DNA of 64,000 bases from Vanrija pseudolonga (GCF_020906515.1 NC_085854.1:2294001-2358000); one strand, 5' to 3'. Numbered from the stretch's first letter, positions 11,137 to 22,629 are shown. A program made the numbers and translations. Notes: generated by a model not told the origin, from the sequence alone.

Positions 11137-12462
11137 CTATGGACGTACCAGCTCGTCGGTTGTCGATCTAGGCGACGCATTGTTCCGGGGTGTTTCGGTA
11201 CCGGGCGGCGGTGCGCCGTCGTCGGCCGCGAGGCCGAGGTATCCGGCGGTCCAGACGCGCATGATGCGGTTCCACCTGCGGAGCACGGCGAGGTCGAGCG
11301 CGTCCTTGTTGTCGCTCATGCGGTGCCAGACGGCGGGGAACGGGCTCGTGATCAGATGCAGGATCGGCACGCCCTTGTGCAGGAAGGGGCGGTGGTCGTC
11401 GTCGATGCCGCCGCCCTGGAAGCCGAAGTACTTTGAGAACCACTGCGGTTTCAGGCCGCTCTCGACGAGCCCGGCAGCACGCAGCTTGTCGTCGGTGGCC
11501 GCGAGCTCGAGGAACATCCAGTCCGTGTCGCGGTAGTAGCTTGTGATGCTGGGCCGCGGCGCGCCCAGCAGGTCGAGCAGGACGAGCACGTCGACCGTGT
11601 CGAGCACCGTCGGGCGCGGGTTGAGCCGCCGGCGCACAAAGTCGTGCGAGGGCGGCAGATACTCGGCGTCCCACTTCTCCGCGAGGTGCCGCGAGCCGTA
11701 CACCGAGTCCGTGTCCGTCCACTCGTGGAACGCCTCCTCGCCGTCGAAGAAGATGATCTGGAGGGTCGTCTGCGCGGCGTCCTCCTCGTCGTGGCCCGCC
11801 GAGAGCAGCGGCGTGCCGGCCGCGAGGCGCTCCTTGCGCTTCTGCAGCAGCGGGGTAAGCGCCTCTGCGACGTCGATGAGCGTCGCGCACGGCGCCGACG
11901 AGTCAGTCGCGCCGATAAACTAAGGTCAGTGCTGTCAGCGGCCAACACTCACCCCGCCCTCCTTGAACCACTTGGAGTCAAAGTGCGCGCTCAGCACGAG
12001 CTTGCGCGGCGCGTCGGGATCGAACGTGTAGATGAGGTTTGTGAACTCGATCTCGCCGAGCGGCGTCTGCTGCTTGAAGTTGTCCTTGTCTTCGTGCCAG
12101 CCGAGCTTGGTGAACACGGAGGAGAGGTAGGCTTGGACTAGCGTGCTGGTGGAGGTCAGCGGGGGCGCCACGGTGCGCGTGGCTGGCTCACTTGTTCTCT
12201 GACCCGGCTGGGGCGTTGTCAGCTATATATACACGAGCTTGAGGCCGCGCCGCCACTCACACACGCGCGGCACGAGCAGATGCGCCAGGTGCCCGGTGTC
12301 GACCGCGTCCCATTCCGCCGGGGGCAAGGTCGCCACGGCCGCAATCTGGCTGTCGGTGAGCGCGCGGAAGTCGCGCCGGCGCGCGCGCGAGCTGAACGCC
12401 GCGACGAGCGGCGCCGCGAGAAGCAGCAGCAGCAGCGGGGCGAGGCGCAGGCGCAGGCGCAT
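11137..12462 (-). CDS. glutaminyl-peptide cyclotransferase-like zinc enzyme (M28 family)
   Basis: Secreted or luminal enzyme predicted to convert N-terminal Gln to pyroglutamate. The N-terminus is a signal peptide (MRLRLRLAPLLLLLLAAPLVAA). Four exons follow: LLVPRV splices to SGSEN, then NTLVQAYLSSVF, then VLSAHFDSKWFKEGG joined to FIGATDSSAPC, and a long last exon. Zinc and catalytic motifs of the family are visible: HFDSK, GATDSSAPC (metal-binding Asp), IIFFDGEEAFHEW (Glu), LLDLLGAPRP and the hallmark DDHRPFLHKGVPILHLI (His). It is convergent with the complex I gene. Family assignment is firm; in vivo substrate is unknown and an aminopeptidase activity cannot be excluded. Confidence 0.92.
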
Positions 12463-12997
12463 AACGGCGTGAATGAGGTGAGATGGGTGGTGTTGTGAGG
12501 TGCGGCGGCGGTTAGAGTTCGGGCTACACGACACCACCACGCCCGACGCCGGCTGGTTGCCGTGCCACCTGGCGAGGAATGCCTCCGTTGGGCGTATCTA
12601 CGGGCCGGTCAGTGGCATGCGCCGCTGTCGATCAGACTACGACTACATCGCATCGATTCGGCTGGGTCACCGAGCACAGAGTGCACGTCGCAGTGGCGAG
12701 CAAGCAAGAATCCGGGCACAAGCGCGCAGGCATGGTTCAAAGCATGCGCCCCGTTGCGAGCTGCCAGCTACCCTCCTACGCTCGACCTCTGGTCTACCAT
12801 GACCTCTGGTCCACCATGGCCTCGCGTCGCCGCCAACCGCCACACCTCGGCCAACGGCCCGCCCTCCTGCCTTTTAAGACGATGCATTCATCTACTGGAG
12901 AGCTCCGACAGCAAGCACTGGCTCGCTGCGCTCATCCGACACAGCCCAGCGCGTTCGTCCTACGCGCCAGTGTGTCTATCGCTACTCATTTGCGGGC
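12463..12997. other. intergenic, promoter of the cyclotransferase gene
   Basis: About 535 bases between the start of the cyclotransferase gene and the stop of QCR9, both leftward. A near-duplicated phrase CTCTGGTC(TA/CA)CCATG occurs at about 12787 and 12802. No coding exon, tRNA or long repeat recognised. Confidence 0.35.
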
Positions 12998-13606
12998 TTA
13001 GTCCTCGGCGGCCTCGACATACTTGGCGCGGATGTCCTTCCACTGCTTCTGCGGGGGCGTCAGTGTGTGTTAGATTAGGCATCGGGCAGGCGGCGCCGTC
13101 GTGCTTGCGTTCACGGCCGACTGATAGCCGAGAGTTGCGGACAAGAGCGCCGCACGCGCCTCTCGCTCCACTCACGCCAGCGTTGTGCTTGTCCCAGAAC
13201 GAGGTGGTGGCCAGGTCGAAGCCGATGGAGAAGCCAAAGGCGGCGAGGAAGATGGTGGGGACGAACACCGAGTTACGGCGGAAGAGGGTGTTGTAGATCT
13301 GTGGAGGTGGTCGAGGTTGGGGGCGATTCGAGGTTAGGTGTGAGATGCAGGACCGGGGCAGACGGGCAGAGGGTCGGCGGCGAGGGGAGAGCGTCGGCAG
13401 GGACAGCGGGAAGGCATGCCGAGGTTCGAGGTCGAGACAAAGACAGGTCAAGGACGCCGAGTGGACCACAACGCGATGGACATGGACATTGACCGGAACG
13501 AATCGGGCGAGTCGAGGAGCGAGGAAGGCATGGTCAGCATCACAGTGTATGTCGAAGCGGGTAGCGGCGTAGCACCCCCTGTGGTCGAACTCACGACGCC
13601 GGCCAT
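12998..13606 (-). CDS. QCR9: cytochrome bc1 complex subunit 9
   Basis: Small single-helix subunit of respiratory complex III in the inner mitochondrial membrane. Exons 13595-13606 (MAGV, 12 nt), 13176-13298 (123 nt) and 12998-13048 join at phase 0 to a 61-residue protein, the usual size for Qcr9. Motifs fit the family: IYNTLFRRNSVFVPTIF, the transmembrane stretch FLAAFGFSIGFDL, then TTSFWDKHNAG spliced to KQWKDIRAKYVE. The gene is too short and too split to show as one frame. The 12-nt first coding exon rests on a good GTGAGT donor and in-frame joining, but another tiny first exon cannot be fully excluded. Intron 1 (296 nt) is unusually long for this region. Confidence 0.9.
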
Positions 13607-15011
13607 TTTGGAGGAGGAAAGGTGAGAGGGGTGTGTGGTGTAGAGTGGTGATCAATGTCGTCGTTGACGTTGACCCAGCGGCACCAGCCAGGAAGAGATC
13701 GCGCGCCGGCGTCACCCACAGCCAGGCCAGCCAGCCAGCCAGGCCCACAGCGGCAGCAACCTGCCAATCCGACCAAGTCCATTCCGACACAAAGGAGACG
13801 GAATCAAATCGGGCAGGCATTGAGACCGCCACACGCAGCCAGGCATAATAACCCCGCTGGCAGGGCTTAAACACGCCTCCTATTTTAGACAGACTGTGCG
13901 GGGGTGGTGGGTCGCGCCGTCGCGTCGTGTCAGTTCTCCCCGCCGCCTGGGCCGTCTTGCGGCTGGCTGGCTGGCCGGCTGGCTGGCTTGCCCCTGTTGC
14001 CGCCCGCGCTGTCGTCGCTGGCTGGCTGGGTGTGTGACCCTGGGCCCTCGAGGTGTTTTCCCTGTTTGTAAGAGGCTCCTAGACTGGCTGCCGCTGGCTG
14101 CCGCTGCGTCTGCTTGGCTCACACTGGCTGGGGATCCTGCGTGTCCTGGCTCCTGGGACGGGGCCACAAACGACAACGACTGGGAGCTGGGAGGCTGCCG
14201 AGACGAGCAAGGAGCAGCATCACTGGCTCCGTCTGGCCGCCCGCCTGCGGGTCTGACGCCTTGCCTTGCCTTGCTCAGCCAGCCAGCTTGCCGCATCGAC
14301 ACCACCACCACCAGCACCACCACTCGCGGGCCACCACCACCACCAACTGCAACCACCACTACACACACACACACGCTTGTACCTGTCCGTGTCGACAGAC
14401 ACACACACACACCACACCACCACCACCACCACCTCTTACACACCTTCCCTCCCCTTTACTCCTTTAACGTGCACGCACACTGCAACGCACGCTCTCTCAT
14501 CGTTGCGAGGCAAGTCTTTGCATTGCGCACACGCCACGACAGCAGCCACTCTCTCCCTCTCCCACTCCCCGCTCTCCCCCAACAACCACCACCACCACAA
14601 GCGACACGCAGCTCCGTGCTCGCCCATCCCTTCCTTCCTCGCCGTCTCCCTATTCTTCCGACACGACAAACGACTTGCTCCGCAGCAAGCAAAGCATCCC
14701 AGCATCAACCTTTAAATCGACAAACAAGCAGCAGCATCAAAGCGCTCCCGCCGCCGCCGCCGCCTGACTTGGTTTGGACCGACGACGTTACCCAACTCCA
14801 CGCGGCTTCGTCACCAACACCACCACCACCACCACCCGCTACCCATCAACACCCAAACACAACAACTCTACCCAAACTCGCCCTCACCTCGCCGCCATCC
14901 ATCAGCTGCAGTCACCTACACTCCTACCCAATCTCTCTTTTACCAGGATCGCCCTCGCGCGCGCGTCAGATTGAGCGCCGGCGACGATTGAACCCGGTAT
15001 AAGCGAGAAGT
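13607..15011. other. long divergent promoter/5' leader region between QCR9 and RTS1
   Basis: About 1.4 kb of low-complexity DNA: GGCTGGCTGGC tracts near 13960-14030, CCACCACCA runs at 14300-14350 and 14415-14435, ACAC runs near 14360 and 14400, CCGCCG at 14750 and CCACCACCACC near 14820. The C/A-rich, pyrimidine-rich half nearest RTS1 looks like a long 5' untranslated leader. An open frame of 368 codons crosses it, but its translation is only Pro/Thr/His/Ser repeats and it is not called. Confidence 0.5.
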
Positions 15012-17685
15012 ATGAAAGGGTTGAAGAAAGCCGTGGTGAGTACATGACCAAACACCATCACAGTATATGAGAGTGAGAGAGAGAGAGAGACAGAAGCCAT
15101 TGCTTTTTTGGCTTTTGCTTTGCGCTCGGATAGAGAGGACACGAGAGAGGAGGGTCGAGAGTTGTGGGCACAATGCTCAACACAGAGGCCCTGCCGGCCG
15201 GGCAACCAGCCAGCCAACCTGGCCACCACCCAGCGGGAGTGATACCCAAACTCCCGAATCTCTCAGACCTTGTGTGTTGGCCAGAGGCGGTGAACAATCA
15301 CCATACCTCGTCTCTCCTAGCAACTTGTCGCTCCTCGCCATCACCCTCTCCTCGCATGCCATCATTACTGACATTCTTCCAGCTTTCACGGACAAAGGCT
15401 GGCTCGGACGGTAAAGCCAAGCCGTCAGGATCAAAGCAACAGTCTCAGTCGCCCTCGCCTGGCCCCTCGTCACCAGCTTCAGTCTCTCCCGCTAGCAGTG
15501 GACCTCACATCCCTTCGACCGACCCATCCGTCGGCGTCATCTCAGCCTCTTCCCAGCTGGCTGCCGCCCAAGGAACGCCCCTCGCTCCCCGACGCTCCCC
15601 CGTCTCGGACAAGACATCCCCTGCCCCACCCCTCGTCATCATCTCTGGCGCGCCCCAACCACAAGCCGTCAACAACCCCGAGATGCCCGCCGACCCCATC
15701 CCCCACTCGCCGCACTCGCGCGCCTTTGGCTCGCCCGACCGCCCGCTTGGGCCTGATGGACAGCCAACCCCGCCCAAGGCGAGCAACCCGCTCAATCGCT
15801 TGCGTGGAGCGCCAAAGGACACGATTCCGATTGTTGGCAAGACGCCCCGCAAGCAGCGCAGTTCGCGCTTCTACGTCACGGAGCGTGTCGACATTGAGAA
15901 ACTGCCCAACTTCAACGAGGTTCGGCCCGAGGAGCGCAACGACCTGTTCATCCAAAAGCTCCAGCAATGTCGGGTCGTCTTTGACTTTAACGATGCGAGC
16001 TCAGAGCTGCGTGGCAAGCAGGTCAAGGCGCAGACCCTGCATGAAATGCTCGAGTACATCACCCAGCAGCGTGGCGTCATCACAGAGCCCATCTACCCTG
16101 AGGTCGTTGGAATGGTGCGTCTGTTGCGACCAGTGCGGCTAATCGCCTCTTGCTAACGCTCCGTCTCAGTTCGCGTCCAACCTGTTCCGCTCCATCCCGC
16201 CCCAGGTCAACCCAACAGGCGATGCCTTCGACCCCGAGGAGGATGAGCCCGTCTTGGAGCTGGCATGGCCCCACCTCCAGATTGTCTACGAGTTCTTCCT
16301 CCGCTTTGTCGAGAGCCCCGACTTCAACACCAATGTCGGCAAGCGTTACATTGACCAGACGTTTGTCTTGTCGCTTCTCGAGCTGTTCGACTCGGAGGAC
16401 CCCCGTGAGCGCGACTTCCTCAAGACGACTTTGCACCGCATCTACGGCAAGTTCTTGAACCTGCGTGCCTTCATCCGTCGCTCGATCAACCATGTCTTCT
16501 TCCAGTTTGTCTACGAGACGGAACGACACAACGGAATCGCCGAGCTGCTCGAGATTCTTGGCTCGATCATCAACGGCTTTGCCTTACCCCTCAAGGAGGA
16601 GCACAAGATCTTCCTCACCCGGGTTCTTCTGCCACTGCACAAGGCCAAGTCGCTGGCCCTCTACCACCCTCAACTGGCCTACTGTGTGGTCCAGTTCTTG
16701 GAAAAGGACCCAGCTCTCACCGAGGAGGTCATCCTCGGCCTGCTCCGCTACTGGCCAAAGGTCAACTCGCCCAAGGAGGTCATGTACCTCAACGAGGTCG
16801 AGGAGATCTTGGACGTCATCGAGGGCGCCGAGTTTGCAAAGATCCAAAACCCCCTCTTCTCGCAACTCGCTCGCTGTATCAACTCGCAACACTTCCAGGT
16901 CGCCGAGCGAGCCCTCTACTACTGGAACAATGAGTACATTGTCAACTTGATGGGCGAGCACATTGCCGTCATCCTGCCGATTGTGTTCCCCGCGCTCTAC
17001 CAAAACTCCAAGCACCATTGGAACCGAACGATCCATGGCATGGTCTACAATTCCCTCAAGCTTCTCATGGAGATCAACCCCGAGCTGTTTGACGAGGTTT
17101 CGCACAACTACAAGAGGCAACGCAGAGAAGACTACGACCGATCAGTCGCCCGCTACGAGGAGTGGATGGTCCTGAGAGATCAGGCCCTTGCAAACTACAA
17201 GGCGAGCGGCTCGTCTCAGCCGTTACCCGAGTTGCTGCGCAACTCGCCCCCGCCCCGCCCCGAGCCATTCGAGGACGACGGCGACGGATCAGTAGACCTC
17301 ACTCAAAACGGCTTTGACCCCAGCGAGAGCTTTACTCTCGACAGGTCAATTGCGGACGATGTCGTCCCCGTTGCCGATCCCGGCCTTGAGCAGCGTAGCG
17401 TGGGTAGCGTTTCGGTACACTAGAGGCATGTCATTGACTATATACCCTCAGCCCACGAGCCCTGTCACGCCTCTTCACAGCGGTGCGATCAACCCCGCTC
17501 CTGCGAGTCCCAGCCCGACTGGACCAACGATGAGGCGAAAGTCGGTTCTGCCGATTGACCCGGCCGTGATGCGTGACCTCGAGGTGAGTGGGCTTGTTCA
17601 CGCTCATGCGGACCTAACTGACACTTACCCCCAGGCCCACCGGAGCCTTGAAGGCACCCCTAATGCTCCTCCAGAGCAGGCCTAG
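15012..17685 (+). CDS. RTS1: PP2A regulatory subunit B56 (B')
   Basis: Targeting subunit of protein phosphatase 2A. The start is a 24-nt exon (15012-15035, MKGLKKAV) followed by a 347-nt intron and exon 2 at 15383 ([15 protein letters not shown]). MKGL is typical of fungal B56 N-termini. A Ser/Pro/Gln-rich disordered region of about 180 residues follows. The B56 HEAT-like core begins at [18 protein letters not shown] and includes [10 protein letters not shown] joined to [87 protein letters not shown] and [15 protein letters not shown]. Two further short exons ([11 protein letters not shown]..., then [16 protein letters not shown]) give the tail. Regulation of cytokinesis and stress responses is known for the yeast family member. 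Confidence 0.96.
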
Positions 17686-18031
17686 AACTTACTTTTCCTT
17701 TTCTCTTCCTTTCCGGCATCATTTTCATTACAGTGTACCATATCCCAACCTCTCAGAGCCGGTTGAGAATGGAGCAAGTCTACGAGAGACCCCAGAGTTA
17801 CCACCATGGATACCCCCCCGACGCGCGTTTCAACTTTCAACTTTGCAACCATCCCGCCGCCGCCGCCGTGCGAGCGCGCGGCCACGAACGAGCATCTTCC
17901 AGGACTAGTAGTAGTACACGGGAGCGTGGCGCCATGGCATTTGGGGCTGGGCGCCTAGGCGTACGGCTGATATATACACTATGCATGCCACGTATCCGAT
18001 GAGTATGAGCCGGGAGCCATAGACGGCGAGG
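17686..18031. other. convergent intergenic region
   Basis: 3' flanks of RTS1 and the mitochondrial bL19 gene. Pyrimidine-rich TTTTCCTTTTCTCTTCC at about 17692 and a TATATACACTATGCATGC stretch near 17971. No coding signal. Confidence 0.35.
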
Positions 18032-18734
18032 CTATGAGCGGGTGCTGGCCTTGAGGGCGCCTGCAATCTGGGACATGACACCGGGGCGGTCGCGGAGGTA
18101 GGTGGCCTTTGCGCGGCGGAGATCCCTAATGCCCGACTTGCGGCCCTCTGCGCGGCGGATGACCTTGATCTCCTTGATCATGGGGGAGCAGACCTTGAAG
18201 TTCATCTCGACGCCGGTCCTCTGGACGACGTTGCGGAGGGTGAAGCTCGTGTCGACTCCGCGGCGCTTGACGCCCATGAGCACGCCCGAGAAGGGGGTGA
18301 CGCCCGTCTTGGCGGGGTTGCTGTACGAGATGACGGAGAGCACCGAGCCCGTCTTGATGCGCTGGGCCGAGCGGCGCGCAAAGAGCGTCTTGAGCACGCC
18401 GGCGCCGTCGTACGCCTTCTTGAGCGCCTCGTTCTGGTGCGTGACTACGCTCCACCCGTTCTTGGGGGAGATGAGGTTGGCCGGGATTTCGGGGGACGAC
18501 AGCGTCGACGCGGGGAAGACGGCGCGGTTGGAGAAGGGGTCTGGGGTGTGAGCTTGGCCGAGTGTGCGAGCACGCGAGGCGAGGCGTGCCGGGTCGAGGA
18601 GGCGACTGCCAAGGAGACAGTGACCCCCGACCTTCACTCCACTTACAATTTTCCCGCACGGCGCTGGTCGACAGTGACCTGCTCGACGGGCCCGCCCTCA
18701 AAACGTCGCCGATACGCGCGATAGCCTGGCGCAT
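18032..18734 (-). CDS. IMG1: mitochondrial large-subunit ribosomal protein bL19m
   Basis: Two exons. Exon 1 gives a presequence (MRQAIARIGDVLRAG...STSAVREN). A GTAAGT intron then joins to YPFSNRAVFPASTL. The ribosomal L19 core follows: RIKTGSVLSVISYSNP, TPFSGVLMGVKRRGVDTSF, TLRNVVQRTGVEMNF, CSPMIKEIKVIRRAEGRKS and the tail RRAKATYLRDRP. The valine-rich barrel and the VIRR-AEGRK-type C-terminal helix are diagnostic for bL19. It acts in the mitochondrial ribosome at the intersubunit bridge. It is divergent from the PIN/RGG gene 448 bases away and convergent with RTS1. Confidence 0.93.
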
Positions 18735-19182
18735 TTTGTTGTTGTTATTGTCGATGCAGTATCTCGTTTCAACATTTCGAGGTCAAAGGCCACTGTCGAG
18801 CAAAGTCGGGAGAGGCGGGGTGGTGGTGGGTATGATACCGCAGCAGGAGCACACGTCATTAAATCTGGCGGATCCGTCCCTTGTCGGCTCACTCACTCAC
18901 TGGCTGGCGAGACAACAGCCGCGGCAGAGAGGGGCGTCGCCGCCTCCGCCTTCGCCGCTGCGAGTCGTGCTGCCTGCTTCCTGCGACGACGACACAAGCG
19001 ACGACAACGACGACGACATAATAGCCAAGACTTGCAGCACGCAGCACAACCTGCTCGAGCAACTCCTTCGACATCAACCATCATCATCAACTACTACAAC
19101 TCCCACACCCACTACCCCACCACACACCCCCCTCACCACACCTACGCACCCGCCGATGAACTAGCCAAACGCACATCGCACA
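18735..19182. promoter_or_regulatory. divergent promoter between bL19m and the PIN/RGG gene
   Basis: 448 bases between two gene starts on opposite strands. The half nearest the PIN gene is CAACGACGACGAC- and CCACACC-rich, like other 5' leaders in this window. No separate gene is seen. Confidence 0.4.
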
Positions 19183-20841
19183 ATGCGTGACGGTCAACTG
19201 GTGCGTTGCGTCGAAGGCAGCCTTGCTCACCCCCAACCCCAGGCCGAGAAGAAGGCCGCGCTCTCAAAGGCCCTGTCGGCCGCGTACCTCGAGCACCAGA
19301 TCGCCGACCTCGAGTCGCGCGTCAACGCCATCGGGGTCGACGACAAGGCCGGTGCCGCCGGTGGTGGTGGTGGCGGCGCCGGGGCGGCCAACAACCACAA
19401 CAACAACAAGTCGCCGACGCGGCGTGCGTGGGGTGCAGCTGCTGCAGCAGCTCCTACCCCTGCGCCTGCACCCGCGCCAGCGCCACAGCCGCAACCGCAG
19501 CAGCGCCGGATCGACGAGTCGTCAGCGAGCGACTCGGAGCCCGAGGCGGACGGGTGGCGCGTCGCCGTCGTCGACGTCTCGGCGCTCATGTGGGCGCCGA
19601 AGAGCGTCCGCCGCCTCGTGCAGCGCGGGTACGAGGTCGTGGTCCCGCTCGACGCGGTGCGCACACTCGACATGCTCAAGAAGGGCTCGGCGGTCGTCGC
19701 GCAGTCGGCGCGCGCGGCGACGCGCTACGTCGAACATGCGAGCCGGCACTGGCGCCCCGTGAGCGCTGACCCCAGCCTTGCGGTGCAGGCCGGCACGCAC
19801 TACAAGAAGGGCCGCGGGTTACGCCTCCAGCGCGACGACGAGAGCGCGCCGCCGCCCGCGGCCGCGATGGCGGGCGACATGCCGCCGCCGAAATGGGTCG
19901 CGTCGGTGCTCGGCTGCGCGGCGTACTTTACCACCATCAGCCGCGCAGAGGAGGCGCTCAACGGGCTCGACGACGAGCCGCGCCCCGCCGTGCTTATCGC
20001 CCACCCGCCGCTCAGTGCGGAAGTTGGCCCGCCGCCTGTCGACGAGCGCGCCGACGCCGCGCCGGCACAGCAGCACAACCTTGCTGAACGGGCAGAAGGG
20101 TACACTGTCAGCCTTGAGGCTGGGCGCTTCGAGCTGGGCCTCGAGGTGCTGCGCGACGACGACGATGACGAGGGGGAGGTCGAGGCGGTGGGGAGGCGCG
20201 GTGGCAGGGGCCGCCGCGCGCCCGGTGGGGGAGAAGGGCGCGGGGGTCGCGGCCGCCGTGGAAGGAACCGTGAGCATCGCGAAGCTGCCCGCGACGAGCC
20301 CGAGCGCGAAGTCAAGATCTTACTCCGCCGCCCGGTCGAGGAGTCGGACGTGCCGACGCCAGTCACGCCCCAGCGCGCCGAGTTTGGGTCTGCGCCGGCG
20401 TCGCCGACGATCCCGAACGGCGAGCACGACGAGCCGCGCGAGCGCGAGCGCAGCCACCGCGGCGGCGGGCGTAGGGGGCGCGGTGGCGGCGGTGGTGGTG
20501 GCGAGCGCGGTAGGGGCCGTGGGCGCGGAGGCGGCAACGCGGACCGCGGAGGCGGCTTCACGCTCCTCCAGCGTCCTGGCCCGCCGCTGGCGCACCACGT
20601 CCGCAACATCGACCCGAGTGGTCGGCAGAGCGTGCCCTCCCAGCCCCCGCCCCCGCCCCCGCCTCAGTTCGCCAAACGCGGCGGAGGCGCGTTCGGCGCG
20701 CCAGGACAGGGCCGCCCGATGCCTTCCCAGCCGAGCGCCGAGTTCCAGCCCTGGCCCCGCCGCGGCGCGTACGCCAGCGCCGACGCCGACGCTGCGCCGC
20801 CGCCCGGCCAGCGCGTCGTCCTCCTCCAGCGGCCGAGCTGA
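19183..20841 (+). CDS. PIN-like domain protein with RGG/RG-rich C-terminus
   Basis: The N-terminal helix AEKKAALSKALSAAYLEHQI is followed by Gly, Asn and Ala/Pro repeats. A PIN-like nuclease fold starts near residue 125: WRVAVVDVSALMWAPKSV, then LVQRGYEVVVPLDAVRTLD and MLKKGSAVVAQSARAA. This resembles the PIN domains of Smg5/Smg6-type RNA decay factors (buried Asp at VVDVSAL). The C-terminal half carries several RGG/RG clusters (near residues 345-365 and 425-450), typical of RNA binding and arginine methylation, and Pro-rich tails. A 42-nt in-frame stretch at 19201-19242 with GTGCGT...CAG ends looks like an intron, yet is open, so spliced and retained forms are both readable. Function in RNA metabolism is inference; catalytic acidic residues were not fully traced. 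Confidence 0.7.
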   Translation: MRDGQLVRCVEGSLAHPQPQAEKKAALSKALSAAYLEHQIADLESRVNAIGVDDKAGAAGGGGGGAGAANNHNNNKSPTRRAWGAAAAAAPTPAPAPAPAPQPQPQQRRIDESSASDSEPEADGWRVAVVDVSALMWAPKSVRRLVQRGYEVVVPLDAVRTLDMLKKGSAVVAQSARAATRYVEHASRHWRPVSADPSLAVQAGTHYKKGRGLRLQRDDESAPPPAAAMAGDMPPPKWVASVLGCAAYFTTISRAEEALNGLDDEPRPAVLIAHPPLSAEVGPPPVDERADAAPAQQHNLAERAEGYTVSLEAGRFELGLEVLRDDDDDEGEVEAVGRRGGRGRRAPGGGEGRGGRGRRGRNREHREAARDEPEREVKILLRRPVEESDVPTPVTPQRAEFGSAPASPTIPNGEHDEPRERERSHRGGGRRGRGGGGGGGERGRGRGRGGGNADRGGGFTLLQRPGPPLAHHVRNIDPSGRQSVPSQPPPPPPPQFAKRGGGAFGAPGQGRPMPSQPSAEFQPWPRRGAYASADADAAPPPGQRVVLLQRPS

Positions 20842-21283
20842 CACGGGTCTGCAACTGTGGTTTTTTCTTGACTCCAAGTCTGCGCACGCAGACTGATTTC
20901 GACCGCGACAAACGCTGGACGACACGGCCCCACCTGCCTTGCCTACGCGGTGCGAGCGAGCGAGCGAGGCACTCGCCCGTGCCGCGCCGTACGTGCACCA
21001 CTGTCCGTGCCCCTTTGTATATAGCTTGCTAGCGAGGGCCTGTGGATGCGCTGTAGCTGCTTGCTGCCGAGTGCGTCGACGTCGATGAATGCAAATGGTC
21101 GCTGTCGCGGCTGCGTCGTGCCACGCGTGAATGTTTTTGCCGCGTGACGGATTTCGGTTCCGGCCATGCCATTCACCAAGGCGTCATTGCAGCAGCCTGG
21201 CAATTCTCTCAGTCGAGGCAATCTAAACTTGCTGCTCCATCTCGTTATTGTTTCCTGTCCATCCAATCCATACCATCCACACC
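20842..21283. other. intergenic, promoter of the SET/NAP gene
   Basis: 3' flank of the PIN/RGG gene and promoter of the next rightward gene. A tetranucleotide-like GCGAGCGAGCGAG at about 20951 and TGTATATAGC at about 21016 are present. No gene recognised. Confidence 0.35.
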
Positions 21284-22330
21284 ATGGCTACCGGAACCAA
21301 CGCTTTCGGTGCGAAGAGCGGCGACTGCTGCTCGGGCTGCACTGACCACGCAGACATCCCCGCCGAGCTCGCCCTCGAGCTGCACAACGGTGAGTCGGCG
21401 GTCGGCGCGACGCGGGGCGCCGGCGCGTTGATGGTGGAGCTTGCTCGCTCACACACCGCACAGCGGCCAAGGACAAGGGCATCCGCGTCGACCGCTTCGA
21501 GACGGCCGAGAACCTCAAGCACCTCAACTTTGTCCGCGAGAAGGTCAAGGGTATCAAGAACTTTTGGCAGATTGTGCTTGTATGTGGTGGTGGTGATCGT
21601 ACTGGTGGACCGCTCGCTGACCGCCTCAGCTCTCCCACCCCGTCATCGCTGCCGTCTCCGCGTCGGACCGCGAGGCGCTCTCGTACATCACCGACATTGA
21701 GCTCAAGCAGGATGCCAACGACCCGCGTCCTTTCGAGCTGGTTTTCGTGGGTTATCATGCTTGGAACGTTCCTAACCCACTCCTCCAGACCTTTGCCAAG
21801 AACCCCTACTTCACCAACGAGACGCTGAGCAAGAAGTACACGCTCCGCGAGGGCCTTTCCGCTGCGCCCGCCGACGGCTCCATCACGGACGAGCTGCGCG
21901 AGTTTGACGCCGACGAGGACCTGGTCGTTAGCGTGCGTGGGCTTGTTTTGTTTGTTGATTTGGTGGCGTTTTTTTTAACAGCCGCGCTCAGGCCGACAAG
22001 ATCGAGTGGAAGGAGGGCAAGGACCTCGTGGCCAAGCAGCCGCGCAAGATTGGCAACGTCGACGAGCTCGCCGACGACGAGGACGCCGAGATTGAGGGCG
22101 ACGTCGGGTCCTTCTTCCACTTCTTCACCGAGGCCAACGACCCGTTCGCGATCGGCTTCCAGATTGTCGAGGAGCTGCTCCCCAACGCCGTGCCCATCTT
22201 CCTTGGTGACGACCAGGACGCCGACGAGCTCGACGACGAGGACGACGAGGAGGACGACGACGACGAGGGATCCATCGACCTCGAGGACGACGAGGACGAG
22301 AAGCCCCCCAAGAAGAAGCAGCGCAACTAG
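21284..22330 (+). CDS. SET/NAP-family histone chaperone (Vps75-like)
   Basis: Five exons; the short length (about 260 residues) suits SET/Vps75 rather than Nap1. Start MATGTNAFGAKSGDCC, then AAKDKGIRVDRFETAENL, REKVKGIKNFWQIVL (the dimerisation helix leading to FWxxVL), SHPVIAAVSASDREALSYI, DIELKQDANDPRPFELVF, FAKNPYFTNETLSKKY and KIEWKEGKDLVAK, then GSFFHFFTEANDPF and a long Asp/Glu tail ending KPPKKKQRN. The order FWxxVL, sHP, AL-Yl, F-F-NPYFtN, W-GK and FF-F is the NAP-fold signature; the acidic tail binds histones. The terminal KKKQR could be a nuclear signal. It acts in chromatin assembly, in the Vps75 case with histone acetylation (family knowledge). Confidence 0.92.
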
Positions 22331-22629
22331 GCAGGCCGCAGCCGAAAGGCAGTGATGGTAGTGACTATAGAAAAAATGTGTGCCTGCAGTGCGCGTGCCG
22401 TGTGCAAAATGTCCATGTATCGTGATTGTGGAGAGAAGTAGAGCTGATAGTGACCGGGTTCGATGCACCAGTTGGCGACTGACGACGGCACGAGGCGGCG
22501 AGCGTCGGCGTCCTCGTGTTCCACTCAGCTCTCCATCATTACCCCCCTCTTCTTGGCCTCCTCTGCCCCCTCTACTCCCCCTACCCCACCACACGACCAT
22601 GCAATGCATCCATCCCACTACTACTCGCA

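Noticed and set aside
13896-15002. Long plus-strand open frame of 368 codons
   Set aside because: Translation is only repeats of Pro, Thr, His, Ser and Arg from CCA/CAC/CT-rich DNA. It ends just before the real RTS1 start and overlaps promoter and leader sequence.
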